A stretch of DNA of 54,189 nt from Porphyromonadaceae bacterium UBA7207 (GTDB lineage: Bacteria > Bacteroidota > Bacteroidia > Bacteroidales > Muribaculaceae), in NCBI GenBank assembly GCA_002490635.1, contig DKUJ01000044.1, forward strand, positions 1 through 54,189, read 5' to 3'. The first letter of the stretch is position 1. The number at the start of each line of letters is the position of its first letter. The notes below the pieces were generated by a model that saw nothing but the letters and a program-made list of their open reading frames with translations, was not told the origin of the DNA and did no database searches. A program made the translations under genes and the position numbers. Shown in pieces: positions 1-7,898 of the stretch.

Positions 1-229
1 TACTTATTACCTTGTTGACATCGGCCAGCACTATGACCTCGCAGCCGCCGGCGATACGTTCCGAGAAATGCTCGCGGATGCGTGTTTCGATATCGGCTAC
101 AATCTCGGGGCCTTCCTCGGAGCCGAAAACAAGCCGCAGCTGGTCGAGATATTCCTGAAGAAGACGGTAGGCGTCCTCGTCGATGTGGAAAACCTGGCCG
201 TCGATATTTGCTGTGAAGGTGCGTTTCAT
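1..229 (-). CDS. PspC-domain protein, N-terminal part only
   Basis: The gene enters from the left edge, so only its first 76 codons are visible. Its ATG (complement of 227-229) overlaps the TGA of the upstream padR gene in an ATGA arrangement, which shows translational coupling and fixes the start. The visible protein begins MKRTFTANIDGQVFHIDEDA and continues with an acidic stretch containing EIVADIETRIREHF. This is the typical cytoplasmic N-terminal region of Bacteroidetes PspC-domain proteins, which are membrane proteins of the phage-shock or envelope-stress type. The PspC transmembrane domain itself would lie outside the window. The pairing with a PadR regulator is common for this family and supports the call. 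The family is inferred from the N-terminal signature only. Confidence 0.72.
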   Translation of the reverse strand, partial: MKRTFTANIDGQVFHIDEDAYRLLQEYLDQLRLVFGSEEGPEIVADIETRIREHFSERIAGGCEVIVLADVNKVIS

Positions 230-579
230 TGGTTGGTGATGGGTGGTGGGGTTGGTGTTTGACTCAGATGTGCTACTGTGGACGTTATTTCCTGCCACGA
301 CTGCTGAAGCTGTGCAAGGGAGCTTTCGCCCAGAGGGGTGAGAGAGTAATACTTGCGTGGTGGTCCGGCTGTCGACTCCTGCCAGCGGTACTGGAGCAGG
401 CCGTCGTTTTTCAGGCGGGTAAGCAGAGGGTAGAGTGTGCCTTCCACCACAATCAGGTGGGCGTCCTTCATCCTGGTGATTATTTCCGAGGCATAGGCAT
501 CGCCCTTGCGCAGCAATAGCAGCACGCAGTATTCGAGCATGCCTTTGCGCATCTGGGATTTGAGATTGTCGATATTCAT
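226..579 (-). CDS. PadR family transcriptional regulator
   Basis: This 117-residue protein starts MNIDNLKSQMRKGMLEYCVL. It has the PadR winged-helix layout: a first helix with the RKGMLEYCVLLLL motif, a turn with GDAYASEI, a recognition region VVEGTLYPLLTRL, and the wing with GPPRKYYSLTPLG. PadR proteins are dimeric repressors that usually control their own operon. A longer reading frame runs upstream to 699, but the ATG at 577-579 is the family-typical start and lies just downstream of a good promoter. The gene overlaps the downstream PspC-domain gene by four bases. A 23-base palindrome at 621-643 overlaps the promoter and is a strong candidate for its own binding site. The C-terminus is a short Pro/Thr tail. 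Confidence 0.88.
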   Translation of the reverse strand: MNIDNLKSQMRKGMLEYCVLLLLRKGDAYASEIITRMKDAHLIVVEGTLYPLLTRLKNDGLLQYRWQESTAGPPRKYYSLTPLGESSLAQLQQSWQEITSTVAHLSQTPTPPPITNQ

Positions 580-602
580 CGGTGGGTGCTTGGTTGACGA
601 CG

Positions 603-632
603 CAAAGGTAGATAATAAATAGTACTGTGCAA
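603..632 (-). promoter_or_regulatory. Promoter of the padR-pspC operon
   Basis: Read on the minus strand, TACCTTTG (complement of 603-610) matches the Bacteroidetes -7 box TAnnTTTG. A TTG (complement of 630-632) lies 19 bases upstream as the -33 element. The predicted transcription start leaves a leader of roughly 20 bases before the padR ATG. Confidence 0.6.
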
Positions 633-643
633 TGCATAGTACT
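621..643. promoter_or_regulatory. 23-base palindromic operator, probably for PadR
   Basis: The sequence reads AGTACT, one base, TGCA, one base, TGCA, one base, AGTACT. It is its own reverse complement except at the single-base spacers and the centre. It overlaps the -33 element of the padR promoter, the position expected for an autorepressor. Assignment to PadR is inferred from position. Confidence 0.6.
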
Positions 644-734
644 AAACTAATCCTTACAATTAATACTATTTCACAATTCGATATATCTAAAGTTAACATC
701 GATTAATTCGCTGCTGCCCTTAAAGCGCTTTATC

Positions 735-742
735 TAATTTTG
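735..742 (+). promoter_or_regulatory. Probable -7 box of the hydrolase-Mur ligase-Ddl operon
   Basis: TAATTTTG matches TAnnTTTG and lies 20 bases before the ATG at 763. No clear -33 TTTG is visible at the normal spacing, so the call is moderate. Confidence 0.4.
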
Positions 743-762
743 TAGTTTGAAATAAAGTGTCA

Positions 763-1539
763 ATGAAACAGGAGACTATTCATATAGGAGGCATACCGTT
801 GTCGGTGGAAGTGAGTGGCGCCGGACCGCGGGCGGTGATAGTTATGCACGGCTGGGGCTGCAAGGCCGCCACGGTGCGTGTGCTCGCCGATGCCGCCGCC
901 GGAGCGGGTGCCACTGTGTACAATCTCGACCTGCCGGGTTTCGGAGACACTCCCGAACCTCCCGAGGCATGGGGTGTTGAGGAGTACGCAGGTTTCGTCG
1001 AGGAGTTCTGCCGCATGAAGGGCATAGAACGACCGGTGCTGATGGGCCATTCCTTCGGCGGCCGAATAGCCATAGTGATGGCTTCGCGTACGCCCGTGGA
1101 AAAGGTTGTGCTGGTGGATGCCGCCGGCATAAAGCCCCGCAGGTCGTTGCGCTACTATGTGAAAGTGTATTCCTTCAAGGCCGCCAAGTGGCTGCTCCCC
1201 AAAATTGTTGGCAAGAGCCACGGGCATGCTTTAATTGAACGCATGCGCGGGCGCGCGGGGTCTTCTGACTATTCGCAGTCGTCGCCGCGGATGCGCGCGG
1301 TGATGAGCCGGGTAGTGAATCAGGACCTGCGCCATCTGCTGCCGGCGATATCGGCGCCCACGCTGCTGATATGGGGCGAGCGCGACACCGCCACTCCCAT
1401 CGCCGATGCCCGGCTTATGGAACGGCTCATTCCCGATGCCGGGCTTGTGAGTTATCCTGAAGCCGGCCACTATTCGTTTCTGGATCGTCCGGCGCAGACA
1501 CGTGCTGTGATAGAAAATTTTGTAAGCCCTTCCAAATGA
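763..1539 (+). CDS. Alpha/beta-fold hydrolase
   Basis: The 258-residue protein has the standard alpha/beta hydrolase motifs: an oxyanion strand VIVMHGWGC near residue 30, the nucleophile elbow GHSFGG near residue 95, an acidic residue in WGERDTATP, and the catalytic histidine in EAGHYSFLDRP near the end. There is no signal peptide, so it is probably cytoplasmic. I chose the ATG at 763; a GTG at 757 is also in frame. Its stop overlaps the start of the Mur ligase gene (ATGA at 1536-1539), so the two are translationally coupled. The substrate cannot be read from the sequence. Its place in front of a membrane Mur ligase and a Ddl-like enzyme suggests it hydrolyses or transfers an ester or amide linked to their product. 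Confidence 0.85.
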   Translation: MKQETIHIGGIPLSVEVSGAGPRAVIVMHGWGCKAATVRVLADAAAGAGATVYNLDLPGFGDTPEPPEAWGVEEYAGFVEEFCRMKGIERPVLMGHSFGGRIAIVMASRTPVEKVVLVDAAGIKPRRSLRYYVKVYSFKAAKWLLPKIVGKSHGHALIERMRGRAGSSDYSQSSPRMRAVMSRVVNQDLRHLLPAISAPTLLIWGERDTATPIADARLMERLIPDAGLVSYPEAGHYSFLDRPAQTRAVIENFVSPSK

Positions 1540-3137
1540 CAATATTCCATACCGTACTTTTCACCGTGGCCGCCGCGGCAGCCTTAGCCAACTGCTGTGT
1601 GGAGCTGCGCCGCTGTCTGATGATGCTCCAGCAGAACTCCTACCGCCCCGAGCGCTACCGCAAGTGGCTTAGCCAGAGCGCCGACAGTACTTCGGGCCTG
1701 CGCCTTACGGGTTTTATAGTGCTTCTGTTCTGCATCACGCCGTTCTGCCCGCCGGTGGCAGGTGCTGTGCTGATGATTGTGTTCCTGGCGTTCTGCATCT
1801 CCGTCCAGAGTCGCCGCCGCTATAAGAAGCCGCTGGTCATGACCCGCCGTGCCATGCGCATCTATTCCACGTCGCTGGCCATTGCGGTTATTGCAGCCGG
1901 AGCCCTTTCCCTTGCCGGAACAGGCTGGAGCGGCGGCGCCTACCGTATGGCGCTTGTCTTTCTGGCGGCCTACTGTCTAAGCCATGTGCTTGTGATTGTG
2001 GCCACATGGCTTCTGGAGCCCCTGGAACGCCATATCAATGCGAAATATACAGCCCAGGCTCGCGCCATTCTCGAGAGCATGCCCGGACTGCGTATAGTGG
2101 GAATAACAGGCAGCTATGGCAAAACCACCACCAAGCACTACCTCCATGCCATGCTCGGTGAGAAATATTCCACGCTGATGACTCCGGGCAGCTTCAACAC
2201 GCCGTTGGGTGTGGTGCGCACCATCCGCGAGCAGTTGCGCCCATATCATGAGGTGTTTATCGTGGAAATGGGTGCCAAGAACATCGGCGACATCGACGAG
2301 ATTTGCCGTATCGTGCATCCTCACGATGGAATCATCACCGCCGTGGGGCCGCAGCATCTGGAGTCGTTCAAGACTCTGGCCAATGTGCAGGCAACCAAAT
2401 TCGAGCTGGCCGATTCTCTTCCTGCCGACGGTCTGGTGCTGGTGAACGACGACTTCGAACAAATCGCCGACCGTCCGGTGGGCAATACCCGCTGCCTGCG
2501 TTATGCCGTGCGCAACACTGCCGCCGCCGACTACACGGCCTCGGGCATCGACTACAGCCCTGCCGGCAGTACCTTTACCTTGAACTGCCCTGCCGACGGC
2601 TGGAGTCTGAGGCTGCGCACGCCTCTGGTAGGCGAGTGCAATATATCCAACGTTATGGCTGCCGCGGCCATGGCTCGTGAGCTCGGTGTCCCTGACTCAT
2701 CGATAGCCTATGCCGCAGAACGCCTCGAGCAGGTCGAACACCGGCTGAGCATCAAGCGTGTGCCCGGAGGTCTCACTATTATAGACGACGCCTTCAACAG
2801 CAATCCCGTAGGCTCAGCCATGGCTCTGGATGTGCTGGCCGCGATGCGCCCCGGAAAACGGATTCTGGTGACTCCGGGAATGATCGAACTCGGTTCGGGA
2901 CAGAAGGAGCTTAACGAGGAATTCGGTTTCAAGGCAGCCTCGGCAGCCGATATAGTCATAGTCGTGGGACACTACAACCGCCAGGCCATATCCGAAGGAC
3001 TCAGTCGCGGCGGCATGGGAGAGGGCAGCGTGTATCTCGCCGAAAGTTTCGCCCATGCGCAGACCATCCTTGCAGGCATGGCTTCGGCAGGCGACACCGT
3101 GCTTTACGAAAACGATCTTCCCGATACATTCAAATAG
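1536..3137 (+). CDS. Membrane-anchored Mur ligase family protein (MurF-like)
   Basis: The protein has 533 residues. The first 165 contain about four hydrophobic segments (roughly residues 3-22, 58-90, 110-130 and 137-160), which ordinary MurF lacks. The ATP-binding loop GITGSYGKTTTK is at residues 189-200. It is followed by SFNTPLG, a MurF-type EMGA segment, and a C-terminal ligase domain with DDAFNSNPVGS and TPGMIELG. Mur ligases join an amino acid or dipeptide to a carboxylate using ATP through an acyl-phosphate. The N-terminal anchor implies action at the inner face of the cytoplasmic membrane, perhaps on a lipid-linked acceptor. The start overlaps the hydrolase stop and the Ddl-like gene follows after three bases. 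It is unlikely to be the housekeeping murF, which is normally soluble and sits in the mur-fts cluster. Confidence 0.82.
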   Translation: MTIFHTVLFTVAAAAALANCCVELRRCLMMLQQNSYRPERYRKWLSQSADSTSGLRLTGFIVLLFCITPFCPPVAGAVLMIVFLAFCISVQSRRRYKKPLVMTRRAMRIYSTSLAIAVIAAGALSLAGTGWSGGAYRMALVFLAAYCLSHVLVIVATWLLEPLERHINAKYTAQARAILESMPGLRIVGITGSYGKTTTKHYLHAMLGEKYSTLMTPGSFNTPLGVVRTIREQLRPYHEVFIVEMGAKNIGDIDEICRIVHPHDGIITAVGPQHLESFKTLANVQATKFELADSLPADGLVLVNDDFEQIADRPVGNTRCLRYAVRNTAAADYTASGIDYSPAGSTFTLNCPADGWSLRLRTPLVGECNISNVMAAAAMARELGVPDSSIAYAAERLEQVEHRLSIKRVPGGLTIIDDAFNSNPVGSAMALDVLAAMRPGKRILVTPGMIELGSGQKELNEEFGFKAASAADIVIVVGHYNRQAISEGLSRGGMGEGSVYLAESFAHAQTILAGMASAGDTVLYENDLPDTFK

Positions 3138-3140
3138 AAT

Positions 3141-4355
3141 ATGAAATCTACAGCAAAAACTACTATAGGAGTGGTCTTCGGAGGCCGTTCCACCGAACAC
3201 GAGATATCAGTCATATCTGCCTGCCAGGCCATGGCCGCCATCGATCGCGACAAATACGATGTCGTACCCGTGTACCTGAGCAAGCAGGGCCGCTGGTTCA
3301 CAGGCGACGGGCTTGCCGATGTTACTGCCTACCGGAACATCAACGCTCTTCTGGACCGCTCCACCGAAGTGTACATGCGCCCGGTCTACGGCGACTACAA
3401 TCTTTACCGCGCAAATGCCGGCGGCCTGTTCGGTGCCAAAGGTCCTGTGGCGAAGCTTGATCTGATTATTCCGGTGCTGCACGGCAGCAACGGCGAGGAC
3501 GGCATCTTCGAGGGTGTCCTCGAGACAATCGGTATTCCCTATGCCGGATGCTCCACGCTGGCCTCTGCCAACGGCATGGACAAGATTATCATGAAGATGA
3601 TTCTGGCTGCCGACGGAATACCTGTGGTGCCCTATGTGTGGTTCACCGACAAGCAGTGGTTCGCCGGTCGCGAGGCTCTTGCCGCCAAGGTGGAAAACAC
3701 TCTCGGCTATCCTGTGATTGTGAAGCCCGCCAATCTGGGTTCGAGTGTGGGCATAGGCCGCGCCGACAACCGCGGGCAGCTCGAGGAGCGTGTGGCCGAC
3801 GCGCGCCGCTACTCGTCGCGTATCATCGTGGAGCGGCTGGTGGAGCAGCTGCAGGAAATCAACTGCTCGGTGTTGGGCGACTGCGACGAATACCGCACCA
3901 GCGTGCTCGAGGAGCCTATAAAGAGCGGTGAGATTCTTTCCTATACCGACAAGTATATGGGCGGCAGCAAGGACAGCCGCGGTATGCACGCCGCTGCAAA
4001 GCGCATTCCCGCAGAACTTCCCGCCGATGTGACCGCCGAAATAGGCCGTCTGGCCGGCGAAACCTTCCGCGTGCTCGGATGCCACGGCGTGAGCCGTGTC
4101 GACATGATGATCGACCGTGCCGACGGGAGCATCTATGTGAACGAGATAAACACCATTCCGGGTTCCTTGTCGTTCTATCTCTGGGAGGCTACCGGCATAT
4201 CCTTCGCCGAACTTATGGACCAGCTTGTGCGCCTTGCCCTGAAACGCAAACGCGAGCAGGCATCCAAGACAGTGAGCTACGATTCCAACATTTTCGCCCT
4301 CGGTGGCGGAGTGAAGGGCGCCAAAGGCTGCAAAGGGGCAAAAACGGCCCGTTGA
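3141..4355 (+). CDS. D-alanine--D-alanine ligase family protein, divergent
   Basis: This 404-residue ATP-grasp enzyme begins with the Ddl-type segment GVVFGGRSTEHEISV. It keeps PVIVKPANLGSSVGIG near residue 200 and the metal-binding DMMIDR and NEINTIPG motifs near 321-341. Two regions differ from housekeeping Ddl. The omega loop at about 267-290 reads YTDKYMGGSKDSRGMHAAAK and has no residue obviously equivalent to the catalytic tyrosine of DdlB. The second-substrate loop reads PGSLSFYLWEA instead of a form like PGMTSHSL. The C-terminus carries a Gly/Lys-rich tail of about 15 residues. It probably joins two amino acids or hydroxy acids, supplying a dipeptide to the preceding Mur ligase. Automatic annotation would call it ddl, but its role as the main cell-wall Ddl is doubtful. 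Confidence 0.82.
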   Translation: MKSTAKTTIGVVFGGRSTEHEISVISACQAMAAIDRDKYDVVPVYLSKQGRWFTGDGLADVTAYRNINALLDRSTEVYMRPVYGDYNLYRANAGGLFGAKGPVAKLDLIIPVLHGSNGEDGIFEGVLETIGIPYAGCSTLASANGMDKIIMKMILAADGIPVVPYVWFTDKQWFAGREALAAKVENTLGYPVIVKPANLGSSVGIGRADNRGQLEERVADARRYSSRIIVERLVEQLQEINCSVLGDCDEYRTSVLEEPIKSGEILSYTDKYMGGSKDSRGMHAAAKRIPAELPADVTAEIGRLAGETFRVLGCHGVSRVDMMIDRADGSIYVNEINTIPGSLSFYLWEATGISFAELMDQLVRLALKRKREQASKTVSYDSNIFALGGGVKGAKGCKGAKTAR

Positions 4356-4382
4356 ACAGCCCGCAGTTCGGAATATAATTCG

Positions 4383-4390
4383 TAAATTTG
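4383..4390 (+). promoter_or_regulatory. -7 box of the purH promoter
   Basis: TAAATTTG matches TAnnTTTG and gives a leader of about 30 bases before the purH ATG at 4426. No convincing -33 TTTG is seen. The 70-base spacer shows no terminator hairpin, so some read-through from the Ddl-like gene is possible. Confidence 0.5.
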
Positions 4391-4425
4391 CAGTTCAAAA
4401 CAAGCAGTTAACAGATTATCCCACG

Positions 4426-5967
4426 ATGTCTACTCTCAAGCCCATACGCAAAGCTCTGATTTCCGTCTATCACAAGGACCGACTCGAACCCATAGTACGC
4501 CGTCTGCACAGCGAAGGCGTGGAACTCCTGTCCACCGGCGGCAGTCGCCAATTCATCGAAAGTCTCGGAATTCCCTGCACGCCCGTTGAGAGCCTCACCG
4601 GATATCCCTCCATTCTGGGAGGACGAGTGAAAACCCTGCATCCCAAAATCTTCGGCGGCATCCTTGGCCGTCCGGCCCTCGAGAGCGACGCCGCCGACAT
4701 GGCGGAACACGCCATCGGCGCCATCGACCTTGTGGTTGTGGACCTCTATCCTTTCGAGGATACCGTTGCCTCCGGAGCCTCCAAAGCCGACATAATCGAG
4801 AAAATCGATATCGGCGGCATCTCGCTTATCCGCGCTGCCGCCAAGAACCATGCCGAAGTGGCCATCATTCCCTCGCGTGCCGAGTATGGCGTTCTTGAGG
4901 GTATCCTGTCGGCCAACGGTGCCGCCACCACCGAAGAGGAACGACAGTTCCTTGCGTTCCGTGCCTTCGCCGTAAGTTCGGCATATGACTCGGCTATCTG
5001 CAACTGGTTCGGCACCTTCGCCGCTCCCGAGCCCGGCAAGTTCTCCGCTCTTCGTGTGGCCGTGGATGGTGCGAAAGCGCTTCGTTATGGTGAGAACCCT
5101 CACCAGCAGGCCTGCTTCCACGGCGATTTCGACGCACAGTTCAGCCAGCTCAACGGTAAGGAAATAAGCTACAACAACTTCCTGGATATCGATGCCGCCT
5201 GCGCGCTCATCGATGAATTCGACACCACAACGGTGGCCATCCTCAAGCACAACAATGCCTGCGGTCTTGCATGCCGCGGCACTCTTGCCCAGGCCTGGGA
5301 CGACGCTCTGGCCGCCGACCCCGTGAGTGCTTTCGGCGGTGTGATTGTGACCAACACCAAAGTCGACGCAATTGCAGCCGGAAAAATCGGACAGATTTTC
5401 TTCGAGGTAATAATCGCTCCCGACTACGACGACGATGCCCTGGCTATCCTCAAACAGAAGAAAAACCGAATAATCCTTCAGCGCAACATCGTGGACGTGC
5501 CTGCCGAACGCATGCGCTCGGCTCTGGGTGGCGTGCTGGTGCAGCAGGCCGACAGCAAGACCGAGACTCCCGACGACTTCAAGACCGTGGCCGGCAACGA
5601 ACCCGACAGCCGCCTGGCCGCCGACCTGCTGCTCGCCAACAAGATAGTGAAACACAGCAAGAGCAATGCGATAGTGCTTGCCGCCGATGGCCGTCTGCTG
5701 GCTTCCGGAGTAGGGCAGACCTCGCGTGTCGACGCCCTTAAGCAGGCCATCGAGAAGGCCGCGTCCTTCAATCTGTCGCTGAAAGGCGCCGTGATGGCTT
5801 CCGATGCTTTCTTCCCCTTCGCCGACTGTGTGGAAATAGCGCACAATGCCGGCATCGATGCGGTGATACAGCCAGGAGGCTCGATCCGCGACACCGACAG
5901 CGTTGAATACTGCCGCAACAACAATATGACAATGGTGATGACAGGCTTCCGTCATTTCCGTCACTAA
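4426..5967 (+). CDS. purH: Bifunctional AICAR formyltransferase/IMP cyclohydrolase
   Basis: PurH catalyses the last two steps of purine synthesis: formyl transfer from 10-formyl-THF to AICAR, then ring closure to IMP. The 513 residues match the family length. The N-terminal MGS-like cyclohydrolase domain has LLSTGGSRQFIE and GGRVKTLHPKIFGGIL. The formyltransferase domain has ALRYGENPHQQACFHGD, the catalytic Lys-His pair at 274-275 in LKHNNACG, and the C-terminal DCVEIAHNAGIDAVIQPGGS. It lies 22 bases before mreB on the same strand. It may therefore share transcripts with the rod-shape operon, although the two pathways are unrelated. The protein is intact. Confidence 0.97.
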   Translation: MSTLKPIRKALISVYHKDRLEPIVRRLHSEGVELLSTGGSRQFIESLGIPCTPVESLTGYPSILGGRVKTLHPKIFGGILGRPALESDAADMAEHAIGAIDLVVVDLYPFEDTVASGASKADIIEKIDIGGISLIRAAAKNHAEVAIIPSRAEYGVLEGILSANGAATTEEERQFLAFRAFAVSSAYDSAICNWFGTFAAPEPGKFSALRVAVDGAKALRYGENPHQQACFHGDFDAQFSQLNGKEISYNNFLDIDAACALIDEFDTTTVAILKHNNACGLACRGTLAQAWDDALAADPVSAFGGVIVTNTKVDAIAAGKIGQIFFEVIIAPDYDDDALAILKQKKNRIILQRNIVDVPAERMRSALGGVLVQQADSKTETPDDFKTVAGNEPDSRLAADLLLANKIVKHSKSNAIVLAADGRLLASGVGQTSRVDALKQAIEKAASFNLSLKGAVMASDAFFPFADCVEIAHNAGIDAVIQPGGSIRDTDSVEYCRNNNMTMVMTGFRHFRH

Positions 5968-5989
5968 TCCTCAATCTCCGCACCACTAA

Positions 5990-7009
5990 ATGAGACTGTT
6001 CTCGCTCACAAAAGAAATAGCGATCGATCTTGGCACCGCCAACACGATCATCATACATAACGACAAGATTGTTATCAACGAGCCGTCGATTGTGGCTCTG
6101 GACACCCGCACCGACAAGCTCATCGCCGTTGGCAAGGAAGCCCACCAGATGGAAGGCAAGGGCCACCCGGGCATACGCACAGTCCGCCCTCTGCGCAAGG
6201 GTGTAATCGCCGACTTCAACGCCGCCGAACTCATGATTCGCGGTCTGGTGAAGAAGGCCAGCACCAAGAACAACTGGTTCTCTCCCTCGCTCAGGATGGT
6301 TGTAGGCATACCCTCAGGCTCCACGGAAGTGGAAGTGCGTGCCGTGCGCGACTCGTCGGAGCATGCCGACGGCCGCGATGTGTACATGATTCATGAGCCT
6401 ATGGCCGCTGCTCTCGGTATCGGACTCGATGTGGAGGCGCCCGAAGGCAACATGATTGTGGACATAGGCGGCGGCACAACCGAAATCGCTGTGATTTCAC
6501 TCGGCGGCATCGTGAGCAACAAGAGCATCCAGATTGCCGGCGACGACCTCACCGACGATATCCTCAACCACATGCGCCGCGCGCATAACATCAAAGTGGG
6601 TGTGCGCACTGCCGAGCAGATCAAGATGCACGTTGGTTCGGCGCTCACCGAGCTGGACAACCCGCCGGAAGATTACGTGGTGCACGGCCCCAACCTGATG
6701 ACAGCGCTGCCTCTGGAGGTGCCTGTGAGCTACCAGGAAATCTGCCACTGCATCGAGAAGACCATCTCGAAAATCGAAGCCGCCGTGCTCAGCGCTCTGG
6801 AACAGACTCCTCCCGAGCTTTACGCCGACATTGTGCGCAACGGCATATGGCTTGCCGGTGGCGGTGCTCTGCTGCGCGGCCTCGACAAGCGTCTTATCGA
6901 TAAAATCGGTATCCAGTTCCATGTGGCCGACGACCCCCTGCTTTGCGTGGCGAAGGGTACGGGTGTGGCACTGAAGAATACCCACCGTTTCCGCTTCCTT
7001 ATCCGCTAA
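5990..7009 (+). CDS. mreB: Rod shape-determining protein MreB
   Basis: MreB is the bacterial actin that forms membrane-bound filaments and directs lateral wall synthesis. The 339-residue protein has the actin-fold ATP motifs in order: DLGTANTIIIHNDK at the N-terminus (phosphate 1), HEPMAAALG and VDIGGGTTEIAVISLGG in the middle (connect and phosphate 2), and LAGGGALLRGLD near the end (adenosine). The short hydrophobic and basic N-terminus MRLFSLTKE fits membrane contact. It is the first of five genes, mreB-mreC-mreD-mrdA-rodA, all on the plus strand. The gap to mreC is 18 bases. Confidence 0.97.
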   Translation: MRLFSLTKEIAIDLGTANTIIIHNDKIVINEPSIVALDTRTDKLIAVGKEAHQMEGKGHPGIRTVRPLRKGVIADFNAAELMIRGLVKKASTKNNWFSPSLRMVVGIPSGSTEVEVRAVRDSSEHADGRDVYMIHEPMAAALGIGLDVEAPEGNMIVDIGGGTTEIAVISLGGIVSNKSIQIAGDDLTDDILNHMRRAHNIKVGVRTAEQIKMHVGSALTELDNPPEDYVVHGPNLMTALPLEVPVSYQEICHCIEKTISKIEAAVLSALEQTPPELYADIVRNGIWLAGGGALLRGLDKRLIDKIGIQFHVADDPLLCVAKGTGVALKNTHRFRFLIR

Positions 7010-7027
7010 GCCTCTGCGGATTTTTCC

Positions 7028-7897
7028 GTGAACGAGCTCTTAGCTTTCATAGTCCGCAACAGCAAGTGGTTTGTCTTCGTCCTGCTGGCGACGGCGAGCT
7101 GCGTGTTGCTGTTCCGCGGCGATCCCTACCGCCAGCATATCTTCACCACCAGTGCCGGCGCCATGGCATCGGGAGTCTATAAGGGAGCCAACGAGCTTAC
7201 ATCGTACTTCAATCTCCACGAGATAAACGAAGACCTAAACCGCCGCAACGCAGAGCTCCAGGCCGAACTCTCCGCCGCACGCGAGCGGCTGCAGCTGCTC
7301 GACGAGGCCGCTTTTACCGATACTCTTGTGGCCGACAGCGGCCTGCGGCCTTTTGAGTTTGTGGTCGCGCATGTGATCAACAACTCCATTTCGAGGCCGT
7401 TCAACTACATCACCGTCAACAAGGGCAGCCGCGACGGCATTCGCCCCGAGCTGGGAGTGATCGACCGCAACGGTGTGGTGGGCATAGTGAGCAACGTGGG
7501 ACCGGGCAGTTCCAGGGTCATTTCCCTGCTGAATCCTCATTTCAGGCTTTCGTGCAAGCTCAAGTCCACCGACTATTTCGGCTCTCTGGTATGGGATGGC
7601 CTCGCACCCGATGAGGCTCTGCTTGAGGAATTGCCCCGGCACACCAATTTCGCTCCCGGCGACACGGTTGTGACCAGCGGTTACTCGGCGGTGTTCCCCG
7701 CGGGACTTCCTGTGGGAGTGGTTATGGAGAATGAAAGCGACAGAAACCAGAATTTCTTCACACTGAGGGTGCGCCTGCTGGCCGACTTCACCACGCTTGG
7801 CAACGTGCAGGTGGTAATCAACAACCGTGCCGAAGAGCTCCGCGCCCTCACCGCCGGCGAGGAGAACGACAGCCGCCGCAACCCGTTCGGAAACTGA
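7028..7897 (+). CDS. mreC: Rod shape-determining protein MreC
   Basis: MreC is a bitopic inner-membrane protein of the elongasome that links MreB and PBP2 in the periplasm. The 289-residue product has a single transmembrane segment at about residues 11-29 and a Glu/Arg/Leu-rich coiled coil at about 58-100. A beta-rich periplasmic domain follows, with the family signature NKGSRDGI, GVIDRNGVVGIV and FAPGDTVVTSGYSAVFPAGLPVG. The start is a GTG at 7028, just after a short spacer; there is no better ATG. One base separates its stop from the mreD ATG. The C-terminus ends in a charged tail. Confidence 0.94.
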   Translation: MNELLAFIVRNSKWFVFVLLATASCVLLFRGDPYRQHIFTTSAGAMASGVYKGANELTSYFNLHEINEDLNRRNAELQAELSAARERLQLLDEAAFTDTLVADSGLRPFEFVVAHVINNSISRPFNYITVNKGSRDGIRPELGVIDRNGVVGIVSNVGPGSSRVISLLNPHFRLSCKLKSTDYFGSLVWDGLAPDEALLEELPRHTNFAPGDTVVTSGYSAVFPAGLPVGVVMENESDRNQNFFTLRVRLLADFTTLGNVQVVINNRAEELRALTAGEENDSRRNPFGN

Positions 7898-7898
7898 C

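Noticed and set aside
3141..4355. C-terminal Gly/Lys tail of the Ddl-like protein as a frameshift artefact
   Set aside because: The upstream frame is uninterrupted and the tail is short and ends at a normal stop; nothing in the other frames continues a Ddl domain.
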